Positions 24,711 through 37,035 of a stretch of 64,000 nucleotides of DNA are shown piece by piece. Source of the DNA: Calliopsis andreniformis (lineage: Eukaryota; Arthropoda; Insecta; Hymenoptera; Andrenidae); assembly GCF_051401765.1 (NCBI RefSeq), contig NC_135071.1, forward strand, positions 12,440,961-12,504,960. Reading direction: 5' to 3'. The translations under genes were made by a program, and so were the position numbers. How positions within the stretch are numbered: position 1 is the stretch's first letter; every line of letters starts with the position of its first letter. A model generated the notes under the pieces. The model was not told where the DNA came from and ran no database searches. It saw only the letters and a list, made by a program, of their open reading frames with translations.

Positions 24711-24872
24711 GGTAGGATTCGGCATGCAGCGTCGCGGCGGGGGCGGCATAGGGTCCGGAGCGGCGCGATAAGGCGGCGGCGAGTACCTTCCCGAAGGGAA
24801 GCATCCAGGGGCAGTGATGGGCGCCCCGTGGAGCCCCTTGCTCCCCATCATCTTGTCCGGCGAGTACATCAT
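24711..24872 (-). CDS. Candidate first coding exon of an unidentified gene
   Basis: On the minus strand, an ATG at 24872 opens 54 in-frame codons. They end exactly at a consensus donor, GTAAGTAATC (24710 downwards), in phase 0. The peptide starts MMYSPDKMMGSKGLHGAP and is rich in Pro, Met, Tyr and Arg (YSPPPYR, PMPPPPRRCMPNP), the kind of disordered N-terminus found on animal transcriptional regulators. The frame stays open upstream of the ATG without another ATG, so an exon start by splicing at AAG just before it is also possible. No second exon is visible downstream at lower coordinates before the window's other features, so the gene must have a long first intron. I do not recognise the family. 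The surrounding block is CpG-rich, as expected of a promoter-proximal exon. Confidence 0.5.
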
Positions 24873-26400
24873 CTTGCAGCCAGCTAAGTCTAAGCTCTCG
24901 GGCTTAGACTTAAACCAGTCAGAAATCGGCACCTTTAAACGTGACGACACCAGCAGCGGCAGCCGCGCTTCTTCACGTCAATATTCACGGTGCGCATCTG
25001 TGCGAGAAGAAATCTCAATGGTTCCCCACCTTTCGAATGTACATCCACCTTCACTTTCACCAAATCGCCCCGAATTGGATGCAAACGCATCAGCGTCACG
25101 TATCACCATAAAGAGCCTGGCTTCCCGCGACGGAGGTACTCTCACACTTCCCCTTTTACGAGCCACCACTCATCCTCATCGCCCTCGGGACGATCAATCC
25201 GCCGCTTCTACTGCGATCGGCCGAGGAGCTCTCGCATCTTGCACGCGATCGCGCGCGACGGCTTGGTCCGCACAGTTCCGAACGATCGCCTATGTCCTAG
25301 CCATCGCGGCGACGATCGGTCCCAGGGAAATCCAACAGTCTTGCACTTCACAAATAGGACGTAGACGCGGAGGGAAACGTATTCACGTTTGTTCGAACTT
25401 CCTCTCGAAGCCAGCTGGCCTTCAGTCCACCGACAGGACGTACGATGCTACACGAGGAGGAACTGAACTCGGTTAAGCCCTGCTGTGGGTCAATCGTACG
25501 GACACCGATAACGTTGCTACAGGTTCCTTAAAAACTGTCCACGTTCGTGAATATCGGAATTAACCACGTAGACCGCGCGGTTGTTGTCCTGAGGCTTTGC
25601 ACTTTTTGGCGCTGACTGGCCGCCAGAGAGTGCTCCGCGGATGAACTCTTCCACGGGGGATGGCGGGAGTGAGCGAAGACGAGAGAAGCATCGGGACAGG
25701 GGGTGGCAGCGATCCAGGGGTGTTCGCCGAGCGGCGCGTGCTCACAACGGCAGGGGTTGTTCGCCGCGGGGTGAACCGGTGGCAACCGGAACAGAGGGGC
25801 ACGGCGTGCATAGGCGGAGTCTGACACGGTCACGCGTGCGCTCCTAATGTGATCCACGTCGGCCATCTTTGCCCTTGCCTTCGCGCTTGGTATGGGTGTC
25901 GCTAACCGCGAGCCACCCGTTTGTCCATCCTTCCTGCGTTCTACCCTCCTTCTGTCCTACCCTCGTCCTATCCTTTTTTCATCCTGCCGCTGCTCCCCTC
26001 GTTCTCTTTCTCCCAAACCCCACCAACCTTACACGCCCTTCCAGGCGTTCGTCGAGCCGCCCCCGCTTGCAGCGAACCTTGCCCCGCGCAACCTTGTCTC
26101 GTCGAAGACTCCTCGTGTCTTCTGCCTACTTTTCTTCTCCCACGTCGTGCTTTTGTTCGACCACCGCGAAATCTCTTGCTCCGCTGTCGCCGTTACTGCT
26201 CTTGGATGAGTAGTTACGTCGTAAACTGCCCGCTCCCAGTCGTCCTTCGGTTTAACACCAAGGCCGCTGGGCTGCCGCTCGTTGTCCACCTTCGATGCAA
26301 CCGCGAATTGGAAACGTTACTGGACGTATCTGTGGCGTTTTTGCTTCTTGAGGTTCTCGCAGATTTTAGTTTTAATGCCTCTTCCACTTTCAAGTGAGGT
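24873..26400. other. Large CpG-rich block, probable promoter region
   Basis: This is the strongest GC/CpG block in the window. Many long frames are open on both strands and overlap each other, with Pro/Arg/Ser-rich translations and no conserved motif, so they read as by-products of base composition. It lies immediately upstream, on the minus strand, of the exon at 24711-24872, so a promoter and 5' untranslated region for that gene is the simplest reading. Confidence 0.45.
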
Positions 26401-26514
26401 CTTCTGCGGGCTTTTCTACTGTAACCTGTCTTAGTGGAATGGGATGTTGTTAGACGGACGAGGTGTTAGCTTTGGTGTGGGTAGCACGGAGTATATCAGA
26501 GATCAGTAGGTTAG

Positions 26515-26885
26515 GTTTAAATCAATGATAATGTGCAGTTTTAATATTTGTAGTATTAAGTATGTTTTATTATTTCGAGATTGGGAGTTGATCATTTTCT
26601 TGGTAATTGGGCGTTCAGTGGTAATTTTGGTTATATGGTGGTTTCAGTAGTTTAAGTCAATGATTGTGTCCAGAGCTACTTTGTGATATTAAGTATGTTT
26701 TATTATTTCACAATTAGAAATTGATAATCTTTTGGAAATTAGAGGTTCAGTGGCAATTTTGTTTATATTACATTTCAGTAGTTTAAGTCAATGATAACGT
26801 CTTGATCTAATGCTTTGTGGCATTAAGTGTGTTTTATTATTTCAAAATTAGAGGTTAATGATTTTCTGAAGATTATATGTATATT
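26515..26885 (+). repeat. Tandem repeat, about 131-135 bp unit, nearly 3 copies
   Basis: GTTTAARTCAATGAT begins at 26515, 26650 and 26781. Each is followed by TTAAGTRTGTTTTATTATTT and then an AATTAGAGGTT/GATTGGGAGTT block. The first two units also share GTTCAGTGG and AATTTTG. The third breaks off near 26885. It is AT-rich and non-coding. Confidence 0.8.
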
Positions 26886-28630
26886 CAGTGAGAATTGTCT
26901 CCTCATCTGTTTCATTTTTAGTTGACTCTTTGTATTTTTTGGACATAAATATCCTTAGTTGTGCAGCCAGAAATGACAAAAATGCTGTCATTCTTCTTGC
27001 AAAGTAAATACAAAATATAATTCCTAAAAACTTGTTCACATTCTCTCGAAATAATTTCTATACCAAATTATTTAGTTGAATAAACTACATGTATGTTTCC
27101 TAATAATCTTCGATTTCGTATTAAAAGTATTCTTACTCATAAAAATACTGCAAAAACACTTATGATTAAACTTGCTTTCAGACAATTTTCGCCAATTTTA
27201 TTTCCCAACTCACTAAACCACTATTTAGAAAAAGCTAAAAGCTAGATATTTCAGTTAAAATCTGTGTTGTTTCATCCTCGTTCAGGTTTACCTGAAAAAA
27301 AAAGTCTGTACTTTATTTGAAGAAATAATCGATTCACTCGTGTTACTGTTCGACTGTGGTTAACCTGTATCGAGTCAAGTAATCGCTATTTAAAAATAGA
27401 GTTTTGTGTACCATGTAAAAGCTTTTTTAAATAGTATTTTATCTGTCATGTCGGGATAAAAAATTTCTTTTATTATCATTATTTTAAACATTCTTCCAAA
27501 TAACAGTACCATGTAAATAAATTTCCAGATGGAAATCAAGTATGAATTTATCTTTAAACACTTTTTATTCTATTTCGATTAGGAACTCGCAATATTTTTG
27601 ACAAATTGAATAATTTTTTCACACTTTTCAATTCCATGCAGAATAATTTTAAACTCTAATATCTCAATAATTCGTTAAGACTAATTCAGATCGTGTATCA
27701 TACAAATAACTACATTATTAAAAACGAACGACGATTATATTATATGGAAGCATATTTGAAGTTTCATAGCAATTCGGAACATTTCGAGGACCACAGCTAC
27801 ACTGCTATCTGATCGTCCGTGTCCTCGTAGTAAGTGCAGATTTGTGTGAGCTATTTCATAATGAATTTTTAAGGTGTCATGGACCCTTCGTAACCCAGAT
27901 CCCCTCTGTTACTCTCACAAGGCTCCGAGACTTTCGTCGATCCAATAAACGAATAAAGCCGTTTCACGCTGTTCTTGACTCCTGAATTCCAATCCAACTG
28001 ACCAACACAAAAGCTGATTTTCCCATTTCTTTTTTATCTCAACTTACCCATGGCTTACCTACAATAGACATTTCTCGACAGGACAATGCGAGGTAAACCT
28101 GCAAATATAAAAAAGACAAAACATGTACTTCTATCTTTATCAATCTGTCGCGATCCCTTATTTCAAGAATTTGCATTTCGACAATAATTAATCTAATCTT
28201 ACAGAATGATCTGCATTGACAGTAGTTACTTCTAGGTCTGTGTCTCTCGTTCTAAGTTTAGGTAGATCCTAAATGTATTACAAATTCTGCATATGCAGCT
28301 ACTTTTTTACTTCAAATTATTATTATTTTTTCTTTATTATTTCTTCAGCAACGATTTTTAATCTTTTGATATGCAATAAAATATAGTTAATTTGGAAAAT
28401 ACTTTGCTTGAAACTCGAAAAATCGCTCATCCTTATTTGAATCGGGAAGCTGAAGAACAGTATAAGTCAAAAATCCACATTTTGAGATATCTGAACCCAT
28501 TTTGTAATTCAGTGCATTTTACATACTTAGACCCCAAAGTCACTGTATTGTTATTAGCCAGTGTAATAAGTCCACTTATTCTCTCTGTGACTTAGTACAC
28601 TTTATCTCTGGGCTCCAGATATCAGTCGGT
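26886..28630. other. AT-rich non-coding spacer
   Basis: No supported gene or named repeat. An AATAAACGAATAAAG cluster near 27946 could be polyadenylation signals of an unseen plus-strand transcript, but no coding exon precedes it. Confidence 0.4.
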
Positions 28631-28631
28631 C

Positions 28632-28800
28632 ACAGGCCAAAGTGACTAACTCCACTTTTTGAATCTTGCAAAATTTTAGTTCCAAAACAGTTCGTCGATG
28701 CTTCAACTTTTTATATGTGAAATAAATATTATATTAATATTTTTGTTTTGCAGAGATAATCGATTTGGCAAATGAAGAGCTCATATAGCTTTGAGATTCC
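28632..28800 (+). repeat. Dispersed repeat family S, copy 1
   Basis: Contains CCAAAGTGACTAACTCCACTTTTTGAA followed by an AATAAATATTA block and TTTGCAAATGA-like ATTTGGCAAATGA. The same order occurs at about 42520-42690 in P intron 1. The two copies are collinear over roughly 150 bp with indels. Confidence 0.55.
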
Positions 28801-30181
28801 TTAAAAATTGCTAATTTTGAACTTATCCTACTCTTCAACTCACAGATTCAGTTATACAACTCCTGTCCACATAAGACACAAACTTCTTCCTAACCAGAGC
28901 AATACTGCCCAACTCTGAAAGAAAGCAGTATTTACTAAAAATATGTTACTAGTATTTCGCACAAAAGTAAGTCGCAAAATATTCAAAATTATCCTAAAAA
29001 GCAGAAAATTAAATCTCACATTTTTCTGTAGTAGAGCCTCGATTGACTGAACTTTGAATATTCCAAATATTTGTTACTTAGGGTTGCAAATATTTAATGC
29101 AATAATAATAACAGTAAAGTAGAACATCGATTAAGATTTACATACCGAAGTAATAGTAGCTTAACCAAGAAAATAAAGTTAGCTATCAAAAGAACGCTTC
29201 AGAATTAAATCTCATGGTATTTCGTATAACCGAACTTCTTCTGTATCTTATTAACCCTTTCATAACTGAACCATTTTGACAGCATCTCCTATTCTCACCT
29301 TCCTCTGTTAACTAGCCTTTTAACATTACACTAGATCCAACAACAAAAAAGAATAAACTGAACATAGTACATGTCACGCATCTACATATATGCTCCACTA
29401 ATCACGAAGAGTTTAAAATTGCTCTCCCCATCAGAAACTGAAGCATCTCGAACAATCGAGGTTCTACCGCAGCTACAGCCTTCCCTCATAGCCGAGAACA
29501 CCCATTTGAAGTCATCCACCAGTGACACTGCAAAGCGCTGTAACAAACTTACCGAAACGATCCAAGTAAAATTTGTTTATCAGGCCAAGAGGGCACGGGC
29601 AGCCATTCATTTGGCAGAGATGGAGGAAAGGGCAACAGGAAAAGTAGCGGCGATGTGGTTGCGCGACTAGACGGGCCAGCAGAGGGAAAACAGAAAGGAC
29701 AGGGCAACGGTACACGAGATGGAATGTATACGATGGGCGAGGAAGGGAGGCCAGGGCGGCTAGCGAGTTTGGCGGCAGTCGTTTTCCGAGGGATGTTGGG
29801 CGGAAGGTTCCCGCGGGGCCTGTGTTATCGCCTCGGCAGGATGACCAGCCCGCGGTATCAAATATTAAACCTACTTGCACCGGCAGCCTATCCTCGACAA
29901 GGTATCCAAACCTTCCCTCCGACCTGATCCCCGCGCCGCCCCTCGTCCTCGACCCACCGCCGACTCACCACCGCTGTCTGCCATCAAAACCTACGCCTAG
30001 TAGGTTTACTGCCGCGTCTCGATCTCTCTGGTTCTCCGTGATGCTTAGGCCGCCTCTGCGCCGATCCACCGTGAAACAACGACTCTTTCCTTCGACGCTC
30101 AAATTGATTCCTCCAGGTTAACCCTCGGTTGTCGCTCTGGCTCGGAAACACCTGGAGTCCGCCTTTGGAGAATGATCCCAG
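28801..30181. other. Spacer with CpG-rich block at about 29.4-30.2 kb
   Basis: The first part is AT-rich and empty. A TTAACCCTTTCATAACTG motif near 29250 resembles a piggyBac end without a partner. From about 29400 the sequence is GC-rich, with overlapping frames open on both strands and no recognisable product; it may be an untranslated exon or promoter. Confidence 0.4.
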
Positions 30182-31026
30182 GTAGCGCGCGGTGTCTTCA
30201 AGACGTCTAGTTTATGTCCATTTTATGACTGAACGTCTTATGGCATAATTTGGATGCCTTGGAAATATCAGGCACCGTACGACTTAAAGACTTTCGAAGT
30301 TTACGTATATAAAATGTCTTGAAGGCACGCTATATGGAGGTATTGAAGACTTATGCTTTTGGGTGTCTTAAAGATGTCTATTTTTTGTGGGAAATTCTTG
30401 TGGACATTATTTGGGTGTCCTTAAGACTTATGCTTTTGGATGTCTTAAAGATGTCTATTTTTTATCTGAACCTCTTATGGATCTAAAGACATACTGATTT
30501 GTAATTTGAGACGTCTGAAAGCATAAGTCTTAAGGACGTACGACTTAAAGACTTTTGAAGTTTACGTATATGTATAAGATGTCTTGAAGGCACGCTATAT
30601 GGAGGTATTGAAGACTTATGCTTTTGGGTGTCTTAAAGATGTCTATTTTTTGTCTGAAATTCTTATGAACATTATTTAGGTGTCCTTAAGACTTATGCTT
30701 TTGAATGTCTTAAAGATGTCTATTTTTTGTCTGAACCTCTTATAGATGCAATTTGGATGTCTATAAGACGTTTTATAAGTGTCTTTTAAAACGATCTAAA
30801 AACATACTAATTTATAATTTCAGACGTCTGAAAGGTGTCTATTGGAGATTTTTAAGACTCTGCTGGACGTCTTTAAAACGTTTTTAAGACGTCTTTGTGC
30901 TATATGCGATACGTGTTTAAGATGTACGCTCTTGAATGTTTTTAAGACGTCTAAATTATGTTGTAAGACGTTCAGGCATTAAGTGAACATAAAATAGACG
31001 TCTTCAAGACGTCGTGTACTATCTCG
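30182..31026. mobile_element. AAGACGTCTT-rich element (family C), complete copy
   Basis: The ends form a terminal inverted repeat of about 70 bp. The left end runs from GTGTCTTCAAGACGTCTAG through a TTTATGACTGAACGTCTTAT block, and the reverse complement of the right end gives CGACGTCTTGAAGACGTCTA and CCTGAACGTCTTAC. Both arms and the middle are packed with variants of the palindrome AAGACGTCTT. A block at about 30285-30530 is repeated at 30537-30770 (both contain GGCACGCTATATGGAGGTAT), so the middle was internally duplicated. No coding frame. Relatives lie at 45066-45364 and 58830-59155. Confidence 0.8.
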
Positions 31027-32850
31027 AGAAGAATATGCTTTTGTATTAGAGTAATGGCTCGTATATTGAGAGCTACGATCTCATCAGTCTTTGCGTTTCA
31101 TTACTCATATTTCTTGATAATAATTGTAACTAAACTGCTTTTTCTAAACAAACACCAACTGCTGGTGAATTGTAAATAGCAAATATTGACGGGAAACAGT
31201 CTATAAACTACTTTTATCGAGTATGTTTTCAGTAATACGAAGCATAGGGGCAGTTTGAACCATTCACACTTTTCGTAATGAATAGGTAATGCTGCGATTG
31301 TTCATTAACAGTTTGATTATTCATAGTTATAATATACATATTATACTACATAACGTATTACAAACTTGTTATTATTTAATAACATATATCATAATACAAT
31401 CATTAAAGCATTATAAGGATACATAATTTTCTCGAAACTATTCCTTACGATGCTCAACTTCGAAGAAAATGTAAATAGACTAGAATTACTATTATTTTCT
31501 TTACAATGTAAAAATTCGTATCTTGTATTTCGGTTTACAGTATTTACATACAAATTTATGAAAAGATCAATCAACATTTAATTGGAGAAAACAACAAACG
31601 TATGCTATTTGTTAATATATTTTTTGAACAAATTAATATTTTAAAAAATCGTTTACATAATTAGATTTGTCATTCACGAATATGCAATTGTTCAATGTAC
31701 AACATTTTGCTACACTCATTTTGAAATATTAAGCCAAATAGGTTTTCCACACTAATTTTGGGGGTGGTTTTCACGCCTTTAACATGTACATCAGCCGATA
31801 AAAAATAATACCAAGTTTCATCAAAATCAGAGATTCACACCTCAGGATGTTCTGTTATTAGATGGTATCGACTAGAATAATGAACTTGAGGTTCCTTGTG
31901 AACCTGTAAGCTGTACTGCTACTTACTAAAGACAAGCTGAGGCAGCAATTAAAAATGAAAGAATTTTTTTTGCAAAACATGATGTGTCGAAGGGAAAATA
32001 TGGCTTGCTAAGGGTGTTTGCCGTGGGTTATAACACGTTTCCAGTAAAGGGGTTGAAACTCAACATATGCAATCATACTGGTCGTCGGTTGCAGGCTGCA
32101 GTTGGTAGTCCTCTATTAACAGAAGTAGCAATTACATCGGAGAAGTTGACCGGTGCAGTTGTTTAAGAATGGGGTAAATGAAAGTTAACATGGTATTACG
32201 TTACAGTGGTCTATCATTTGTCTAATCAACGTAATAAGCACATTTGACAATCTATCAGGGGGCAATAACATGCTTTATTGCTAGAACGCAACAAGAGTTG
32301 AACTTCGGAAGAAGTACACGCACGCTAATTCACAGATACAATTTTCAACTTGCGCTAACCCTCAGCATATGAATTTTTCCACGATTTCAGCGACGGAAAT
32401 TATGACAGCTTTGTAGTGAGATATATTCAAGCAGAAATTGTATTTGATCGAAAATAAGAAATAAAAGTAGTAGTAGAAGTAATGAATATGTATATCCTTC
32501 ATTATAAGGCAAAATGATGTGATGTAAGTCATGCACCTTCTTTTCCAAATATCGACGTTATCAGTTCTTAACTTGAATACTGTCTTATAGACTTGTCTCT
32601 GAGTGTCATCGTATTGTCTCAAGAATTGTTTAACGAACTTTCTCCTTTCCGAAAACATAAATACTTCTTCCTAAAACTAATAGCTTGCCTTGCCACATAC
32701 ATAAAAGGCAGAATACGTCACAGACATAAAATACACGAAGAATACCCAGAAGATCATGACATTTGAAAAGAGAAAAGTCAATTTCCTCGTCAGCGAGGCC
32801 TCATAAATATTTCCCGAGCGGCGCTGATTTTCGAAAACGAAGATTCCCAG
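31027..32850. other. AT-rich spacer with dispersed repeat U (about 31735-31860)
   Basis: A segment containing AACATGTACATCAGC and AAGTTTCATCAAAATCAGAG resembles 47330-47500 in P intron 12. No gene is supported. The plus frame near 31984-32166 has no family motif. Confidence 0.4.
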
Positions 32851-34020
32851 AAACGAGGTCTACAATCGCCCTCGGAGAAATTGGTTTACTCGCGAATCGA
32901 TATCTCGGCCGTTCACGTACGTATAATCATCGGAGCGTCGTTGAAAATCTATGAAAACCCATGGCCAAGTTCCATCCCCAATAGGATGCAATATTAATAA
33001 GCCGTACAAATCACCGTGGCTCAATTCCACGGTTAAATCCACGAGCATAGGCCATAGATTACAGCAATTGAGGCCGGAAGGTGGAGGCAGAGCGGAAGCA
33101 GAGAGAACGTCGGTGGATGGCTGGCAAAGACGTGGGGAGGGGTGGAAGGCTCGGTAGACTCGAGAGCGGTGGCACGAAGGGTGAACTGGCTGAAGTCGGG
33201 AATAAGGAGGAAGAGTGGGTTGTAGCTGGTTCGGAACACGAAAAGAATCCACGGGAGAAAACGGGCAGATCGCGGGGGCGGTTGGCGCACGACGAGAGAA
33301 AACGTAGGACCACGTTCCACCATACAATACACGGGCGCATGCACACGAAGACGGGGGCAGAGTTGATCGCGTGTGCGCGCGTACAAGGCTCGCACACCCC
33401 AAGCATCTGGGCACACAGGAGCCTCTCGCTTTCACATGTACGGCCACGCAGACAGGGGCACGGTCACACCGACGCATAGATTGCATACTTATGCCGGCAC
33501 TGTGCACATAAAGTTAGGGCGGCGCGCGCTCTCCTTCGCTGCCGCACAAGAATAAGAAACGGTAGCATACATAAACAAGGAGGTTGGGGATGCAGCAATT
33601 TAAAACGTACCCCGGAATTCCTCCCAGCGGGGTCGTAGAGCGGCCCTCTATATTACGAATTCCTCCCTTCCTCCCCGCCTACTAGCTGACTCCCTCCTCT
33701 TCGCCACCTTAGCCTCTTCCTTCTGCCACTGTCCTCCTGCATCTTACCGAGAATTTCGGTCGTATAAAGCGGGACCACGAACGCGGCACCTTGGCCGCGG
33801 GTTGTCCTCCTTGGAAACTAGATCTCGATAATGTGCAATCTGTGGACACGGACTGCCTACTGGGAAAACGTCGAGCTGGCGATAAAGTGACGAGGCGTCG
33901 AGAAGATCGTGGGATCCTGTCTGCATGGATGGGATCAGGTTTCACATACAAGTTTCAGAGGTTTCATAGGTTTCAGATATTAGGCACATACTCGCAAAGA
34001 ATGATGTTCTACTGATTATA
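32851..34020. other. CpG-rich block with open frames on both strands
   Basis: GC-rich sequence in which frames up to about 215 codons are open on the minus strand and up to 132 codons on the plus strand over the same bases. The translations are Ser/Pro/Arg-rich low complexity without a domain, and no frame begins or ends at a convincing splice border. I treat it as non-coding, possibly a promoter or untranslated exon. Confidence 0.4.
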
Positions 34021-34054
34021 TTTGTAATGTGCTGATCTATGTAAATTTGTTTTG

Positions 34055-34713
34055 AACCTTGGGATGAGTACCTGTAGGTTTCGAAAACGTACTTGGAAGT
34101 ACTTTGATGTCTCAAAGAATTGAGTTTTGGAAAAATAGGATTCGAACGCTGGCACATAAGACACTCTGTTCGCACATGGGGTGGGTCTTTATTATTAAGT
34201 AACAAAGTAGTGGTAGATATATACTCCTATGTGTGACTCTACATAGTCAAATTTTTAATAATTTTTCTTGATTAAATAGTTTGTTTGCGAAGTATGTTTT
34301 CTTTCAAACATTTTCTTTTCTCAATGAATATAATACGCTTACGTAAAAGAAAAGAGAATTAAGAATTGATTTTCAATGTTATAAACAATTTTTCGATTTT
34401 TTTACCAATGACCACCGATTCAAAGATGCAGTACAATCTTGGAAGCCACGACAAATAATTTTTTTATATCCTACAGAATAGAAAATTCCTGATTTAAGTA
34501 CTCATAAGAGGTACGAATCTACTTAATCAAATTTCGATTTTACTTGAATGTACCATTTACTTTTGTCAAAGCACTTATAAAGGATTCAAACTTTTTTCGT
34601 CTAAATTTGAGTGTACTCACAAGTATTGCTTTCCTTTTCAAAGTACTCGTGAAATGTTCGAACCTATGCAGTCAGATTCGAATCTACTTACAAGTACACT
34701 TAAGCCCACCTCT
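34055..34713. mobile_element. Possible hAT-like MITE with ACTTGTAAGTAC-type arms
   Basis: The left end TTGGGATGAGTACCTGTAGG and, in reverse complement, the right end GAGGTGGGCTTAAGTGTACT share a TGGG...AGTRYACYTGTA pattern. Both arms carry many AAGTACTT- and TTCGAA-like units. The internal part is AT-rich. The pairing is weak, and the boundaries are approximate. Confidence 0.35.
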
Positions 34714-35925
34714 CTTTGTCCATAGATTCGACATGCATCGAGCTTTGGAGGTTCACTGTTTCTTTTGATCCTCCGTAATAGTTATCCCTCACCTGCTTAT
34801 AAAATTTGAAACTGAGAGAAAGAAGCAGTAAATTCGTCCACTGAGTTTTGTGAACCGAAAAGAATGCAAAGATATGTGGGTGGTAGGAAGCCCTTGTGCT
34901 CATAAATATTTGAAGACTACTAGCGCTAAAAATATTTCTTCCTTCCACTGTTACCAGCTCAAACTTACTGTTATTTCCTTACAGTATTTTATATAACAAT
35001 GACGATCAGTAAAGTTTCGCGAATTTCGAATAAAATGACTCTTCAGCATAAATCGATTTCACAGGTCCTCATGGATTCATCCGAAAGGCTTGAGAGAATT
35101 CGCGTTTCGACAGACAAAGTTCTGCCGTAGTTCCCTCCGAATGGTTAATCACTTTCTTTCGAGCGTAAGTAACAACGTGTCCCAAAGTTTCGGGCGAGGA
35201 GACTTAATCGGGCCAGGTCGGCAAGTTATCCCGACAGGGCTGAAGTTTCAATCCTTCCAAGTTAATACCTATTATGCAGATCAGCGTAGCCAATGCACGG
35301 CTAAGTCAACCGACGTTAACAATGGGGAATATGCAAGTTGTGCTTCATCGTAGAGAATCGAGCGATTGGCTGTTTGAACGACGATGTCGCCTCGAGCGGC
35401 AGTGCTTGCTGGCATAAGGGAGTCGAGACAGGCTGGGCTCGAGTCGGGGGAGCTCAATTGGTGGCGGCAATCCTAGTAATGTACCCGTGGGGCTCTGTCA
35501 AAGTGCTTTCTGAAAGAGAACGATGCTGCATTCAGCATTCGAAAAGTTCATTCTTGCCTCGCCTTCCGCGAGGCCGCCACTCGATTCAAGCTCCTTTGAT
35601 TCATTCTGATGGAAAGGAATGTGGCTTCTGAAAACGCAAATCGATATTCGTCGATTCGTCATATCTATGAGGGTTTAGATTTTGTTATACAGAGGTGGTC
35701 GTAAGATATCATCGTGAAGGGTACCCAATTAGCTTTATTGGATTTGAGGGTTGGAGAAGTGGCCAGAGTTTACGGCCGCCATGGCGCTTGACTTGGCTAA
35801 CGCGAGCTGCTAGTAGAATAAGTCCTTGAATCAGACGCGTTTTTAGAGTAGAGTGTAGTGTTTGACTGCAAATAGGAATTGAAAGAAGATTCTTTCTTAT
35901 TCTACTCATTCTAGAGAGAATAAAG
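34714..35925. other. Non-coding spacer
   Basis: Mixed composition, with a GC-richer part at 35090-35620 whose frames have no recognisable motif. A short trace of family B (AGTAGAATAAGTCCTTGAAT) sits near 35812. Confidence 0.4.
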
Positions 35926-35929
35926 GAAG

Positions 35930-37035
35930 TGTAGAGGTTGTACACTACACTACTCCATATTTTATTCTATTCTACATCACACACTTAGGTTATTCCACAG
36001 TGGCTTATACTATACTACACTCTTCTATGCCAAAGAGTACACTACACTGTAGTGACAATGTACTATTATACTAGAATTAAACTATTCTACACCACAGATT
36101 ACACTATTCTAAAGCATTCTGTGTTCTCCTACACTATTTCGTGGCTCACTTAAAAATTCCTATAATAGATGTTGGGTCTCAAGTTGTTTGGATAATAAAG
36201 GTTCAAATAAACAAGATTCCACTGTACTGTGGTGTATAGCGTAGAATGGTGTAGAATCGTGTAGAATAGTGGATAAAAGTGTAGAATAATGTAATGTGTG
36301 GTAAAAATCGTATAGTGTACAGCGTAGTTTAGCATAAGACACTGTAGAATAGGCCTGAGTTAGGTCGGAAACATTGTAAAATAGTAGAGAGTGCTCTAGT
36401 GTATAGTATAGAATAATGGAAAATAGTGTAATATACTGTAGCGTGTGATGCAGAATAATGTCGTATAATGTACAGTGCACTACACAGTATTACACTGTAA
36501 TATAATGTATAAAGTAATATACTGTAGCGTGTGATGCAGAGTAGTGTAGTATAATGTATAGTGCATTACATAGTATTATACTGTAGCATAATGTATAGTG
36601 CATTACACAGTATTATACTATAATATAATGTATAGTACATTACACAGTATTATACTGTAGTATAATGTATAGTGCATTACATAGTATTATACTGTAGTAT
36701 AATGTATAGTGCATTACACAGTATTATACTATAATATAATGTATAGTACATTACACAGTATTATACTGTAGTATAATGTATAGTGCATTACATAGTATTA
36801 TATTGTAATATAATGTATAGTGGATTACACAGTATTATACTGTAATATAATGTATAGTACATTACACAGTATTATACTATAGTATAAATGTATAGTGCAT
36901 TACATAGTATTATACTGTAGTATAATGTATAAAGTAATATAGCGTAGTGTGTGATGCAATATAATATAGTACAGTATAGTGTGTGACGTAGTATAGTATA
37001 GTATACTACAGTATAGTGTAATATGGTATAGCACC
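35930..37035. repeat. TACACTAC/GTAGTATA-rich satellite-like tract with 37-bp minisatellite
   Basis: The whole tract is built from short TACACTA- and TATAGTGTA-like words. From about 36545 to 36930 it becomes a regular array with a period of 37 bp: the ATAGTGCATTACACAGTATT core starts at 36561, 36598, 36635, 36672 and onward, with single-base variants (CACAG/CATAG, GTG/GTA). The left flank of the array is in TACACTAC orientation and the right in GTAGTATA, so the tract as a whole is loosely inverted. Open frames here are a consequence of the period and have no coding meaning. Confidence 0.85.

Noticed and set aside
24814..26397. ORFs up to 220 codons on both strands
   Set aside because: These are low-complexity Arg/Pro/Ser translations in the GC-rich promoter-like block. 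Only the minus-strand exon ending at a consensus donor (24711-24872) has independent support.
32860..33507. 215-codon minus-strand ORF
   Set aside because: Plus-strand frames are equally open over the same bases, the composition is Ser/Pro/Arg-rich, and there is no domain or splice logic.
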